Assembly (NCBI RefSeq): GCF_000503215.1
Contig: NZ_AYTD01000013.1
Coordinates: forward strand, 672,009 to 736,008
Origin: Pseudomonas canadensis
GTDB lineage: Bacteria; Pseudomonadota; Gammaproteobacteria; Pseudomonadales; Pseudomonadaceae
Reading direction: 5' to 3'
Length of the DNA: 64,000 nt
The notes under the pieces were generated by a model that did not search any database, had not been told where the DNA came from, and was given only the letters and a program-made list of their open reading frames with translations. The position numbers and the translations under genes are program-made. Position 1 is the stretch's first letter, and the number at the start of each line of letters is the position of its first letter. Below are positions 1 to 8,312 of this stretch, piece after piece.

Positions 1-614
1 AGCCCGGCGCGCCATTCCTGGCGGTCGGCAAAGTGCTGCTCAGTGATTATCGGCTGGTGTGTTTTACCCTGGGCGGTGCACTCAGTGCCGTGGTGTTCGG
101 CCAATTCACCGCTTACCTCTCGCAATATCTGATCGTCACCACGACACCCGAAATGGCCTACCGGATAATCAGCAGCGTGGTGGCCACCAACGCGCTGATG
201 GTGATCAGCCTGCAGTACGTGATCGGCAAGCGAATCACCCATCAGCACTTGAATCTGTGGCTCGCAGGTGGGTTGGGCATGTTCATCGTCGGCCTGGCGG
301 GGTTCGGCTTGTCCACCTCGCTGATGTTCTGGGTGGTAGCCATGGCGGTCTTCACGCTGGGAGAGATCATCGTGTTCCCTGCCGAGTACATGTTCATCGA
401 CATCATCGCCCCCGATCACCTGCGGGGCATGTACTACGCTGCGCAAAACCTGGGCAACGTTGGCGCAGCCTTGGGCCCGGTGCTGTGCGGGATGGTGTTG
501 GCGACACACCCCGCCCACACCATGTTCTATATGCTCGCGCTGTTTGTGGTCGCGGGCGGGTTGCTCTACAGCCTGGGCGCGTCTCTGGCAGGCAAGGTTA
601 ACGCTGCCACCTGA
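1..614 (+). CDS. MFS transporter, C-terminal part (cut by window start)
   Basis: The frame is open from base 3 to the stop at 612-614, so the N-terminus lies outside the window; the internal GTG at 33 is not the real start. About 200 residues are visible, with six or so hydrophobic segments separated by short polar loops. A conserved-looking stretch (LGEIIVFPAEYMFID) followed by the APDHLRGMYYAAQ loop is typical of drug:H+ antiporter-type major facilitator proteins. The substrate cannot be told from this half. It ends 3 bp before the convergent emfourin gene. Confidence 0.85.
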   Translation, partial: PGAPFLAVGKVLLSDYRLVCFTLGGALSAVVFGQFTAYLSQYLIVTTTPEMAYRIISSVVATNALMVISLQYVIGKRITHQHLNLWLAGGLGMFIVGLAGFGLSTSLMFWVVAMAVFTLGEIIVFPAEYMFIDIIAPDHLRGMYYAAQNLGNVGAALGPVLCGMVLATHPAHTMFYMLALFVVAGGLLYSLGASLAGKVNAAT

Positions 615-617
615 ACA

Positions 618-923
618 TCAGCAGCGCACATGCCGACGCACACACTGCACCAGCCCGTCCAGCGCCTGCGACTTCACCGGCGCCAGCACGCAGACCGTGT
701 GCTCGCGCTGATCCTCCTTCACCGTCAGGGTGTAATGCACCTGGCCCGGATTACCGGTGGCAGGTGCATTGCTTTGCGGCAATTGAAAGAAGTCGCAGGC
801 CTCGACAAGCCGCCGCAACTCCTGCTGGTCCTGCTCCGGCAGCGCGTCCAGTTCCACCGTCTGTGGCTTGGCCAGGCCCGGAAAGAACCCAGGCCCGCCA
901 TTTTCCTTGATTGAAATTTGCAT
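618..923 (-). CDS. Protealysin inhibitor, emfourin-like
   Basis: About 101 residues starting MQISIKENGGPGFFPGL. The in-frame upstream start at 965 would overlap the protease, so the ATG at 923 is preferred. The pattern of a short beta-rich N-terminus, then a DALPEQDQQELRRLVEA helix, then a HYTLTVKEDQREHTV strand pair matches the emfourin family, small protein inhibitors of protealysin-like M4 peptidases. It starts 14 bp after the M4 protease stop on the same strand, the known operon arrangement. It probably keeps the intracellular protease silent. No signal peptide is seen, so both partners are likely cytoplasmic. Confidence 0.85.
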   Translation of the reverse strand: MQISIKENGGPGFFPGLAKPQTVELDALPEQDQQELRRLVEACDFFQLPQSNAPATGNPGQVHYTLTVKEDQREHTVCVLAPVKSQALDGLVQCVRRHVRC

Positions 924-937
924 GGTTGTTCCTCGCG

Positions 938-2002
938 TCAGACAGCAATGCCGACCGCTTTCCAACCGTCCTTGACCGCTTTCTGTTCATCCTTGTTTGC
1001 GCCGTAGAGTCGGCCCGCAACATCGTAAGTGATACGCGCAAAGCGCAGAAAGCCGGAGTTGGGCCGCAGCCGCGCATCGCGCAGCGCGTCATACCAGATG
1101 CGCCCGGCGCGCTCCCAGGCAAACCCGCCCAGCGCTGTCGCCACCTGGTAGAACGCATGGTTGGGAATGCCGGAATTGATATGCACCCCGCCGTTATCCT
1201 CGTAGGTTTGCACAAAATCATCCATGTGCCCGGGCTGCGGGTCCTTGCCCAGCAGTTTGTCGTCAAACGCGGTGCCGGGGGCTTTCATCGAACGCAGGGC
1301 GGTGCCTTTGATCTTCTTGGTGAACAGCCCTTTGCCGATCAGCCAATCAGCGTCTTCCGCGCTTTGCTTCAAGGCATATTGCTTGATGAGCGAGCCGAAC
1401 ACATCCGACAGTGACTCGTTCAACGCTCCGGACTGATTGAAATACATCAGCTTGGCCTCGTCCTCGGTGACGCCATGGGCCAACTCATGGCCAATTACGT
1501 CAAGCGCCACCGTGAAGCGGTTGAACAACTGCGCATCCCCATCGCCAAACACCATCTGGGTCGAGTTCCAGAACGCATTGTTGTAGTTCTGGCCAAAATG
1601 CACCGTGGCATCCAGCGCCATACCGGCGTCGTCGATGGAGTTGCGATCAAAGACCTGGTCGAAAAAATCGAAGGTGGCGCCCAAGCCCTCGTAGGCTTCG
1701 TCCACCGCGGCATCACCGCTGGCGGGTTGCCCCTCACCACGCACCAGCGTGCCCGGCAGGCTGTCGGTGCCCTCGGCGCTGTAGATCGAGCGGCGCTTAT
1801 CGGCCCCCATGGCCAGGGCCATGTGTGCCGGTCCTTTGGCAGGTTCGGCGACCATGCGCAACGAGCGGAACGTCGTGTCCTTGGCGCGGGTGCGCAAGGC
1901 GACCTCCCGTTGCGCTTTATCACCGTTGCGCGCGATCTGGTCGAGCATATAGGGCGGGATCAGGCAGAAAATCGGATTGCGATGCGGCTGACGAACACAC
2001 AT
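938..2002 (-). CDS. Protealysin-like M4 metallopeptidase
   Basis: Zinc endopeptidase of family M4. Using the ATG at 2002 it is 354 aa; an upstream start at 2041 only adds 13 unconserved residues. The N-terminus carries the short protealysin-type propeptide with the PPYMLDQI element and no Sec signal. The zinc site VIGHELAHGVTEDEA lies near residue 170, the third ligand is the Glu of GALNESLSD about 25 residues on, and the catalytic His is in GGVHINSGIPNHAFY. The lack of a signal and the short propeptide separate it from secreted thermolysins. It is co-transcribed with the emfourin inhibitor and divergent from an endonuclease gene. Confidence 0.93.
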   Translation of the reverse strand: MCVRQPHRNPIFCLIPPYMLDQIARNGDKAQREVALRTRAKDTTFRSLRMVAEPAKGPAHMALAMGADKRRSIYSAEGTDSLPGTLVRGEGQPASGDAAVDEAYEGLGATFDFFDQVFDRNSIDDAGMALDATVHFGQNYNNAFWNSTQMVFGDGDAQLFNRFTVALDVIGHELAHGVTEDEAKLMYFNQSGALNESLSDVFGSLIKQYALKQSAEDADWLIGKGLFTKKIKGTALRSMKAPGTAFDDKLLGKDPQPGHMDDFVQTYEDNGGVHINSGIPNHAFYQVATALGGFAWERAGRIWYDALRDARLRPNSGFLRFARITYDVAGRLYGANKDEQKAVKDGWKAVGIAV

Positions 2003-2130
2003 TGGCTGGCTCCATTTGGCAGGTGACAACGTCCGGGTCATCGATTCAGGATAGCCCCCAGGGGTTAACGCGTGTCATCAATTGTCATTAACCTATGTTG
2101 CAGTCGTGTTTATCCAAGGAGGACTGACTG

Positions 2131-3057
2131 ATGCCCGCACGTAAAACCAAAATCGACCTTTCATACCGCCCCAGGCTCGCTGACCTGCGCCCGTTGATCG
2201 CACTGAGCCCCACAGTGCTGGAGGCACGGGCGGCGACGCCACGCGTCACCCCAGCCAGAGACTTGAAGGACCGACGCGGCTACGCCGAGGACTTTCTCGG
2301 CAGCTTCGGGGTGCCCTGGCCCACGGTTGAAGAGGCCTTGGCGGGAGATGCACAGAAGCGCCTGGACTACACGCACTTCTCGATCACGATGTCACGCGCC
2401 AAGCGGCTTGCGCTGTATGTGGGCGTCAACATCGATGGTGGTCAGCACGTCGACATCATTCGCAGCAACGACACCTGGGCGTATGACGGCCGCCTGCCCA
2501 TCGATGCGCAGGTGGGCGAAGCGCTGTATGCCAGCAATGGCCTGGATCGCGGCCACCTGGTCCGCCGACAAGACCCCAACTGGGGCGACGAGGCGCAAAC
2601 CGCCAACCTCGACACCTTCCATTTCACCAACTGCTCGCCGCAGATGAGCGGGTTCAACCAGAAGACCTGGCTGGAGCTCGAAGACTACATCCTCGATAAC
2701 ACCCAACGCTGGAAAGCCCGCGCCACAGTGTTTACCGGCCCGGTGTTCGCCGACGACGACCGAGTGTACCGAGGCGTGCAGATCCCCAAGGCGTTCTGGA
2801 AAGTGGTCGCCTACCTCAGCGACAACGGCAAGCCTAGCGCGAGTGCCTACATGATCGACCAGAGCCGCGAACTGGGCCAACTGGATCTGGTGTTCGGCCA
2901 GCTCAGGACCTACCAGCGCAGCGTGATCCAGATAGAGCGCCTGACCGGCCTGCGCTTCGGCAACCTGGCCGACTACGACGGCTTCAGCAACGAAGAGCGC
3001 GCCACCGGCACGCGGATTGAAGCGCTGATACAGGGTCCTGAAGACATTCGACTCTGA
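2131..3057 (+). CDS. DNA/RNA non-specific endonuclease (NUC1 family)
   Basis: A 308-aa beta-beta-alpha-metal nuclease. The signature DRGHLVRRQDPNWG (near residue 149) holds the catalytic His, and the metal-binding Asn lies in NCSPQMSGFNQKTW about 35 residues further. An aggag Shine-Dalgarno sits 8 bp before the ATG. No signal peptide is visible, which is unusual for the secreted members of this family and suggests cytoplasmic action or export by another route. It is divergent from the protease/inhibitor pair with about 130 bp between them, so shared regulation is possible. Confidence 0.92.
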   Translation: MPARKTKIDLSYRPRLADLRPLIALSPTVLEARAATPRVTPARDLKDRRGYAEDFLGSFGVPWPTVEEALAGDAQKRLDYTHFSITMSRAKRLALYVGVNIDGGQHVDIIRSNDTWAYDGRLPIDAQVGEALYASNGLDRGHLVRRQDPNWGDEAQTANLDTFHFTNCSPQMSGFNQKTWLELEDYILDNTQRWKARATVFTGPVFADDDRVYRGVQIPKAFWKVVAYLSDNGKPSASAYMIDQSRELGQLDLVFGQLRTYQRSVIQIERLTGLRFGNLADYDGFSNEERATGTRIEALIQGPEDIRL

Positions 3058-3361
3058 CCGACGCTTCACATATTGAACTGCGTCACACCCAACGCCAACC
3101 ACGATGCGAAGCGAGCCGCTCTGGCTCTTGATCTTGATCTGGCTTTTGATCTCAGGCGCCCCGTCAAACACGCTGGCCGAACGCAGGCTTGAATCCGTGG
3201 GTAACCCGGCAGGACGCCGGGTTAGCCGTCAGGCCGCCTTCGCAGGCAAGCCAGCTCCCACATTCTGGATCACGGGAGTAACAGTAAGATTGCAGCCGGC
3301 CGTCAAGCCGCCAGCGCCGTACCCCGCGTGGTGTAGATACCTGCGCCCTTTGGCCGCCCCC
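3058..3361. other. Intergenic stretch with a hairpin and a REP-like half site
   Basis: No convincing gene. It contains an 8-bp perfect hairpin (AACCCGGC, loop AGGAC, GCCGGGTT at 3203-3223) that could fold in the nuclease transcript but has no T-run. It also contains a piece reading gcaggcaagccagctccc around 3242-3260, which resembles the half-sites of dispersed Pseudomonas REP sequences. Confidence 0.5.
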
Positions 3362-3805
3362 TCATTGCGCATTGATGTAATGAAACTGCGCCTGCGACTT
3401 CTCAACCGCCGCACGCACGTTTTCCTTCTGCGCATCGGTGCCCGAGTAGTAAATCTGCAGACCCTTCAAATCCTGCCCTTCGACGGCTTTGCCGATCACC
3501 GCAACGTCGACCGGCGTGCCAGCCCCCATGATTAAAAAGAACACATCGCCCAAGCGCTTGGTATTCAGCAATTCGCCCCTGAGGCTGGCAGCGTTTTGGT
3601 CGCCGGCCATGGAAATCGCCAGGGTGTCGCCGAACATACCGCTTTTGGGGATGCTCATCGTGTGCAAGCGAAGCTTGTCTGAGTCGGCCGGCATCGACTT
3701 GACATAGGCGGTGGTGGCCTCGTCGAGAATCTGCTGTTCGGATTTACCTTGCGTGGCACAACCGGCCAGGGTGGCGATAAGGACGAGCGCGACAAATGAT
3801 TTCAC
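3362..3805 (-). CDS. Small lipoprotein of unknown function
   Basis: A 147-aa protein starting MKSFVALVLIATLAGCATQ. The LAGC lipobox at residues 12-15 predicts cleavage before Cys15 and lipid anchoring, and no Asp at +2 argues for the outer membrane. The mature part (GDTLAISMAGDQNAASLRG, AVIGKAVEGQDLKGLQIYY) has no motif I can name. The gene stands alone and lies divergent from the cobalamin riboswitch operon. Confidence 0.8.
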   Translation of the reverse strand: MKSFVALVLIATLAGCATQGKSEQQILDEATTAYVKSMPADSDKLRLHTMSIPKSGMFGDTLAISMAGDQNAASLRGELLNTKRLGDVFFLIMGAGTPVDVAVIGKAVEGQDLKGLQIYYSGTDAQKENVRAAVEKSQAQFHYINAQ

Positions 3806-3918
3806 GGTGTATTCCTTGTGATAAAGCGATCCATGGGCTGAGCATCATAGGAGCCTCACTGCCAGAGAGCTACCGTTGAGTTCACGGCCTCCCGTTCAAC
3901 CGCGTGATCGACTACCAT

Positions 3919-4092
3919 ACCGCGCCGGTTCCCGAACGGGACTAATAGGGAATCCGAAGCGCGGTACAGCCGTGCCAATCGGAACTGCCCCCGCAACTGT
4001 AGGTGCTGAGCCTGCTCCCTGATGCCACTGGACCTTGTCCGGGAAGGCCGGAGCCTGGCGACGACGCATCAGTCAGGAGACCTGCCGGCCCA
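3919..4092 (+). promoter_or_regulatory. Cobalamin (B12) riboswitch
   Basis: The leader of the btuFCD-like operon has the cobalamin riboswitch order of elements: a GGTTCCCGAACGGGA hairpin, GGGAATCCG, the core GCCAATCGGAACTGCCCCCG, GCCACTGG, and the B12 box agtcaggagacctgcc at 4072-4087. It ends about 110 bp before the first ATG. On known members, adenosylcobalamin binding shuts off expression. The boundaries are estimated by eye. Confidence 0.93.
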
Positions 4093-4204
4093 AGCTCAAT
4101 TACTAACCGGCGGGGTGTCCGGGAAGGACATTCTTGCTGTCGCTCTCGCAGCGCTTAAGGGTGTATTTCCGAATGGCACGCACGGTTCACTCGGAGATTG
4201 CCCC

Positions 4205-5215
4205 ATGCTGCCACGTGTTACCGCCCTGCTCGCTGGCCTGGGTTTCTGTGCCCTGGCCCAGGCCGCGCCCACTCACTATCCGTTGACCGTGGAAAACTGC
4301 GGCAGCCACCTCACCTTCCAGCAAGCGCCGGCCCGCAGCGTGACCATCGGCCAGGCCGCCACCGAAATGCTCTACGCCCTGGGCGTGGGCAATAAAGTGG
4401 TCGGCACCTCGCTGTGGTTCAACAGCGTACTGCCACAGTACAAAGCGCAGAACGACAGCATCGAGCGCCTGGCCAACAATGAGCCAAGCTTTGAGGCCGT
4501 GATCGCCAAACGCCCGCAACTGGTGGCCGCCGAGCTGGAATGGGTGGTCGGGCCGCAAGGCGTGGTTGGCACCCGCGAGCAATTTCATGAGCTGAAGATC
4601 CCCACCTACCTGTTGCCTTCGGACTGCGAAGGCAAGGACAACCTGGTCGGTGCCGACGGCACGCGGCTGGAGCCGTTCCGTATCGAAACCATTTATAAAA
4701 GCATCAGCCAACTCGCCGAGATCTTCGACGTGCAGGCACGCGGCCAACAGCTGAACGAAGAACTCAAGGCGCGCCTGGCCAAATCCGTCGCCACCGTGCA
4801 AAGCAAGGGCCTCAAGCAAGCCAGCGCCTTGGTGTGGTTCTCCAGTTCCGAGATGGCCAGCGACCCTTATGTGGCCGGCCACAAGGGTATTCCGCAATTT
4901 ATGCTGGAAACCCTCGGCTTGCATAACGTCGTACAGTCCGACGAAGAGTGGCCCGCCGTCGGCTGGGAAACCCTCGCCAAGGCCAACCCGACCGTGCTGG
5001 TGATCGCGCGCATGGACCGCCGCCGCTACCCCGCCGACGACCATGAAAAGAAACTCGCCTTCCTGCGCAGCGATCCGGTGACCCGCAACATGGACGCGGT
5101 GAAAAACAACCGCATCATCATCCTCGACGCCCTGGCGCTGCAGGCCAGCATCCGCACGTTCGACGGCCTTGAACAACTGGCCACGGCCATCGACGGCTAC
5201 GATCTGCACCCATGA
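4205..5215 (+). CDS. btuF: Periplasmic cobalamin-type substrate-binding protein
   Basis: A 336-aa helical-backbone binding protein of the BtuF/FecB type. A signal peptide (MLPRVTALLAGLGFCALAQA) precedes the first lobe, with RSVTIGQAATEMLYALG near residue 45, typical of this family. The frame is open further upstream, but that part overlaps the riboswitch, and ggaga 8 bp ahead supports ATG 4205. The stop overlaps the permease ATG (ATGA), so translation is coupled. The B12 riboswitch implies that corrinoids are the ligand; an iron chelate is the alternative. Confidence 0.88.
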   Translation: MLPRVTALLAGLGFCALAQAAPTHYPLTVENCGSHLTFQQAPARSVTIGQAATEMLYALGVGNKVVGTSLWFNSVLPQYKAQNDSIERLANNEPSFEAVIAKRPQLVAAELEWVVGPQGVVGTREQFHELKIPTYLLPSDCEGKDNLVGADGTRLEPFRIETIYKSISQLAEIFDVQARGQQLNEELKARLAKSVATVQSKGLKQASALVWFSSSEMASDPYVAGHKGIPQFMLETLGLHNVVQSDEEWPAVGWETLAKANPTVLVIARMDRRRYPADDHEKKLAFLRSDPVTRNMDAVKNNRIIILDALALQASIRTFDGLEQLATAIDGYDLHP

Positions 5216-6228
5216 ATACCAGCGTGATCCACACCCTGCTCGCCCTGGCCCTGCTATTAGCCGCCGTCCTCGCGGGCGTGGCCATCGGCGAAACCGCCAT
5301 CTCGCCGCACGTGGTACTGCAGGTACTCGCGAACAAACTGTGGGCCGCCGGTTATGCGCTCGACCCCATCGACGAAGGCGTGGTGTGGAACTACCGCCTC
5401 ACCCGCGCCCTGGTCGCCGCGGCGTGTGGCGCCGGGCTGGCGACGTGTGGCGTGATCCTGCAATCGCTGCTGCGCAACCCGCTGGCCGATCCGTACCTGC
5501 TGGGCATCAGCGCCGGCGCCTCGACCGGCGCGGTGCTGGTGGCGTTGATCGGTGTGGGCGGCGGGTTGATTTCGTTGTCGGCGGGCGCGTTTGTCGGTGC
5601 CATGGCCGCGTTTGCGCTGGTGATCCTGCTCGCGCGCGCCAGCGGTTCGGCCAGCGGCACCGGCCAGATCATTCTGGCGGGCATTGCCGGGTCGCAGTTG
5701 TTCAATGCACTCACCGCGTTCCTGATCACCAAATCCGCCAGTTCCGAACAGGCGCGCGGCATCATGTTCTGGCTGCTCGGCAACCTCAGCGGCGTGCGCT
5801 GGCCTTCGGTGTGGCTGGCGGTGCCAGTGGCGATTGGCGGGTTGGCCGTGTGCCTGTGGCACCGTCGGGCGCTGGATGCGTTTACCTTCGGCAGCGACTC
5901 GGCGGCCTCCCTCGGCATTCCGGTGCGCCGGGTGCAGTTTGTATTGGTGGGCTGCGCGGCGCTGGTGACGGCGGTGATGGTGTCGATTGTCGGCTCCATC
6001 GGTTTTGTCGGATTGGTGATTCCCCACGCCGTGCGCCTGCTGCTCGGCACCGGGCACTCGCGCTTGCTGCCGGCCAGTGCGTTGGGCGGCGCGTTGTTCT
6101 TGATTGCGGCGGATGTGCTGTCACGCACCCTGATCAAAGGCCAGGTGATTCCGGTCGGCGTGGTCACCGCGCTGGTCGGTGCGCCGGTGTTTGCGCTGAT
6201 CCTCATTGGCCGGAGGAATGCGCGATGA
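5212..6228 (+). CDS. btuC: FecCD/BtuC-family ABC transporter permease
   Basis: A 338-aa integral membrane protein with about ten hydrophobic segments. The conserved family elements are ALVAAACGAGLATCGVILQ, NPLADPYLLGISAGAS near residue 88, and SIVGSIGFVGLVIPHAVR near residue 262, the helix that contacts the ATPase. It overlaps both neighbours by ATGA junctions and sits between the binding protein and the ATPase, giving the complete importer. The alternative is a siderophore permease, but the riboswitch points to cobalamin or cobinamide. Confidence 0.9.
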   Translation: MNTSVIHTLLALALLLAAVLAGVAIGETAISPHVVLQVLANKLWAAGYALDPIDEGVVWNYRLTRALVAAACGAGLATCGVILQSLLRNPLADPYLLGISAGASTGAVLVALIGVGGGLISLSAGAFVGAMAAFALVILLARASGSASGTGQIILAGIAGSQLFNALTAFLITKSASSEQARGIMFWLLGNLSGVRWPSVWLAVPVAIGGLAVCLWHRRALDAFTFGSDSAASLGIPVRRVQFVLVGCAALVTAVMVSIVGSIGFVGLVIPHAVRLLLGTGHSRLLPASALGGALFLIAADVLSRTLIKGQVIPVGVVTALVGAPVFALILIGRRNAR

Positions 6229-6989
6229 CCGTGCTGAGCTGCGCAGGATTGGGTTTTAAAGTGCGCGAGGCGCAGTTGCTGAGCGACATTCATCTGGAGG
6301 TTCAGCCAGGTGAAACACTGGGGATTGTCGGTCCCAATGGTTCTGGCAAATCCACCTTGCTCAAGCTGCTCGCCGGCCTGCGCACGCCAGCGTCCGGCGA
6401 AGTCCTGTTAGGCGGCCAGCGCCTTGGCAAGCTATCGCGCCGCGCCATCGCACAGCAACTGGCGGTAGTGGAACAGCAGGCCGACACCGACGACGCCATC
6501 CGCGTGTTCGACGCCGTAGCGCTGGGCCGCACACCGTGGCTGTCGGCGCTGAGCCCCTGGTCCTGCGAGGACGACGCCATCGTCAACCAGGCGCTGCACG
6601 ACGTCGACGCCACCCACCTGAGCCATCGCGCCTGGCGCAGCCTCTCGGGCGGTGAGCGCCAGCGCGTGCACATCGCCCGTGCGTTGGCACAGCGGCCGCA
6701 GATCCTGTTGCTGGATGAGCCGACCAATCATTTGGATATCCAGCATCAGCTTGGCATTTTGAAGGGCGTGCAAGGGTTGCCCGTCACCACCTTGATTGCC
6801 CTGCATGATCTGAACCAGGCATTGACCTGTGATCGGCTGGCGGTGCTGGATCATGGCCGGTTGGTGGCGCTGGGCAAACCACTGGAGGTGCTGACGCCGC
6901 AGCGCTTGCAGGAGACGTTCGGGGTGCAGGCGCATTACCTGACGGACCCGTTTGATGGGGCGCAGATATTGCGGCTACGCCCAAACTGA
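6225..6989 (+). CDS. btuD: ABC transporter ATP-binding protein, BtuD/FecE type
   Basis: A 254-aa ATPase. The start is the ATG at 6225 overlapping the permease stop; the frame is open far upstream, but that is a shadow of the permease gene. Walker A GPNGSGKST lies at residues 36-44, the signature LSGGERQRVHIARAL near 138, and Walker B ILLLDEPTNHLD just after, followed by the switch His in LIALHDLNQ. It powers the importer encoded just upstream and is the last gene of the riboswitch operon. Confidence 0.92.
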   Translation: MTVLSCAGLGFKVREAQLLSDIHLEVQPGETLGIVGPNGSGKSTLLKLLAGLRTPASGEVLLGGQRLGKLSRRAIAQQLAVVEQQADTDDAIRVFDAVALGRTPWLSALSPWSCEDDAIVNQALHDVDATHLSHRAWRSLSGGERQRVHIARALAQRPQILLLDEPTNHLDIQHQLGILKGVQGLPVTTLIALHDLNQALTCDRLAVLDHGRLVALGKPLEVLTPQRLQETFGVQAHYLTDPFDGAQILRLRPN

Positions 6990-6998
6990 TCAACGCGT

Positions 6999-7028
6999 CC
7001 CACTGTAGGAGCCCGCGCCTACAGTGGG
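6999..7028. terminator. Strong hairpin after the btuFCD operon
   Basis: A perfect 11-bp stem, CCCACTGTAGG / CCTACAGTGGG, with an 8-nt loop. It lies 10 bp after the ATPase stop and just before the convergent GNAT remnant. There is no clear T-run, so it may act as a transcript-end or REP-like structure rather than a classic terminator. Confidence 0.6.
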
Positions 7029-7036
7029 TGGTGGTG

Positions 7037-7533
7037 TTAGAGGATGCGTTGCATATGCGTCGTGCGCCACACCGGGTCCGTGTCCACATCCACCACCTCG
7101 AACCCCTGCCGCAGCCAAAAATCAATCGCCCCCGGCAAAAACGGATGGGTGTGCAGGTACATCACCGCGACCCGATCTGCTTTGGCCTGCGCCTCCAGCG
7201 CACGGTACAACTCGCCCGCCAGACCAAAGCGGCGGAACGCCGGCAGCACAAACAGGCGCACCACCTCCACAGTCTTGCGGCCCTAGTAATCCAACTGCGG
7301 GAAACGCCCGTCATAGGGTAGGTAGCCAATCGCAGCGACTATCTCGCCCTCATCGCGGGCCAGCAGAAATTGCCCATCGCCCTGCAGATAGATCGCCTCG
7401 AACTGCGCCAAGTCCACCGGCATCCCCGTCGCGCTGAGCTTGGGGAAAAGCTCGGCACGGGCTTGCAGCACGAATCTCAATACCTCAGGATATCCGCCGC
7501 AGTGGCCACCTGAATGATCGGGCTTGAACTCAT
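7037..7533 (-). pseudogene. Broken GNAT N-acetyltransferase gene
   Basis: Three pieces rebuild one GNAT protein of about 166 aa. From the ATG at 7533 the frame reads MSSSPIIQVATAADI and soon hits a stop. A one-base shift near 7486-7493 (TATCC where TATCCC would restore the frame) leads into PEVLRFVLQARAELF. That frame then meets an in-frame TAG at 7283-7285, after which the acetyl-CoA part VVRLFVLPAFRRFGLAGELYRAL continues in the same frame. The start ATG overlaps the upstream gene's stop (ATGA), so it was once the second gene of a pair. Two independent lesions make an active product unlikely. Confidence 0.85.
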
Positions 7534-7802
7534 GCAACGGCTATCTGTGTAATCCCCACCACCTGCGCCTGCTCCAGAATTTCATCCGGGCTCGCATCCG
7601 CGGGCGGCAGGATCAAGCCATTCTCGGCGTCGCCAAAATGCAGCTGTAGCAGGTGCAACGCCGCTTCATGCACCTGCAATTGGGGTTGCTTGAGTTCGAA
7701 CACATGGGTGCGGGGCTCGTCGTTGAACAGGTAGTTGAGGGTGTATTCGTGCACGGGGGAGTCCTTTTTATAGAATAAGAGCAACTGATTAACCTGACTC
7801 AT
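7530..7802 (-). CDS. Hypothetical 90-aa protein
   Basis: Starts MSQVNQLLLFYKKDSP and contains HEYTLNYLFNDEPRTH and LHLLQLHFGDAENGLILPPAD. There is no signal peptide or membrane segment and I do not recognise a family. Its stop overlaps the ATG of the broken acetyltransferase by four bases, which suggests the two were translated together. The regular codon pattern and clean start support a real gene. Confidence 0.65.
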   Translation of the reverse strand: MSQVNQLLLFYKKDSPVHEYTLNYLFNDEPRTHVFELKQPQLQVHEAALHLLQLHFGDAENGLILPPADASPDEILEQAQVVGITQIAVA

Positions 7803-7812
7803 CGATCAATTT

Positions 7813-8277
7813 TTAAGTTCCCAATCCATTTGCGCGCTCATAGCGAAGGTAGCCATGGGAGTCTGTCCCCACCGCGATAAACCCTGCACATTCATACATC
7901 AGCCGGGCGGGGTTGTCTGGGCGCACGCTTAAACTCAGGTGAGTGCAGCCGCTGCCCAGCGCCGCAACCCCATAGGCATCCAGTAATGCCCGACCTATCC
8001 CCTTGCGTCGATAAGCTTCACTGACATTGATCGTGTAGAGCTCGGCGAAACTGTCCTCGGGTCTCCATAACGAATACCCGACAAATTCACCGTCAAGCAT
8101 CGCTACCGTGAGCAGCTCGAAGTTATCGACCCACAGAGCGAGGTTGTGCTCCACCTTGGAGCGCCAACCGGCTTCGTGAGTGGGCTCCCACTGTTGGATG
8201 TAGGCCAGCTCCCCTCGGTAGATTGACGGGAGGTCAGTGACGATCGCCGGGCGTAGACTCAGTGCGTTCACAGGCAC
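7813..8277 (-). CDS. GNAT family N-acetyltransferase
   Basis: Core GNAT fold: LSLRPAIVTDLPSI at the N-terminus, FVGYSLWRPEDSFAELYTINVSEAYR, then the acetyl-CoA loop RRKGIGRALLDAYG and the closing LSLSVRPDNPARLMYECAGF. I chose the GTG at 8277 (M-PVNALSLRP, 154 aa) because it has a GGAA element ahead and the longer GTG start at 8367 would run 55 bp into the upstream esterase gene. The substrate is unknown. Confidence 0.82.
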   Translation of the reverse strand: MPVNALSLRPAIVTDLPSIYRGELAYIQQWEPTHEAGWRSKVEHNLALWVDNFELLTVAMLDGEFVGYSLWRPEDSFAELYTINVSEAYRRKGIGRALLDAYGVAALGSGCTHLSLSVRPDNPARLMYECAGFIAVGTDSHGYLRYERANGLGT

Positions 8278-8312
8278 GTTGTTTCCTTGGCGCTGTATTG
8301 AAAGGCGAAAGA

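Noticed and set aside
5169..6224. Upstream extension of the BtuD frame
   Set aside because: It overlaps the permease gene entirely and has Arg/Pro-rich shadow composition; the real start is the ATG at 6225.
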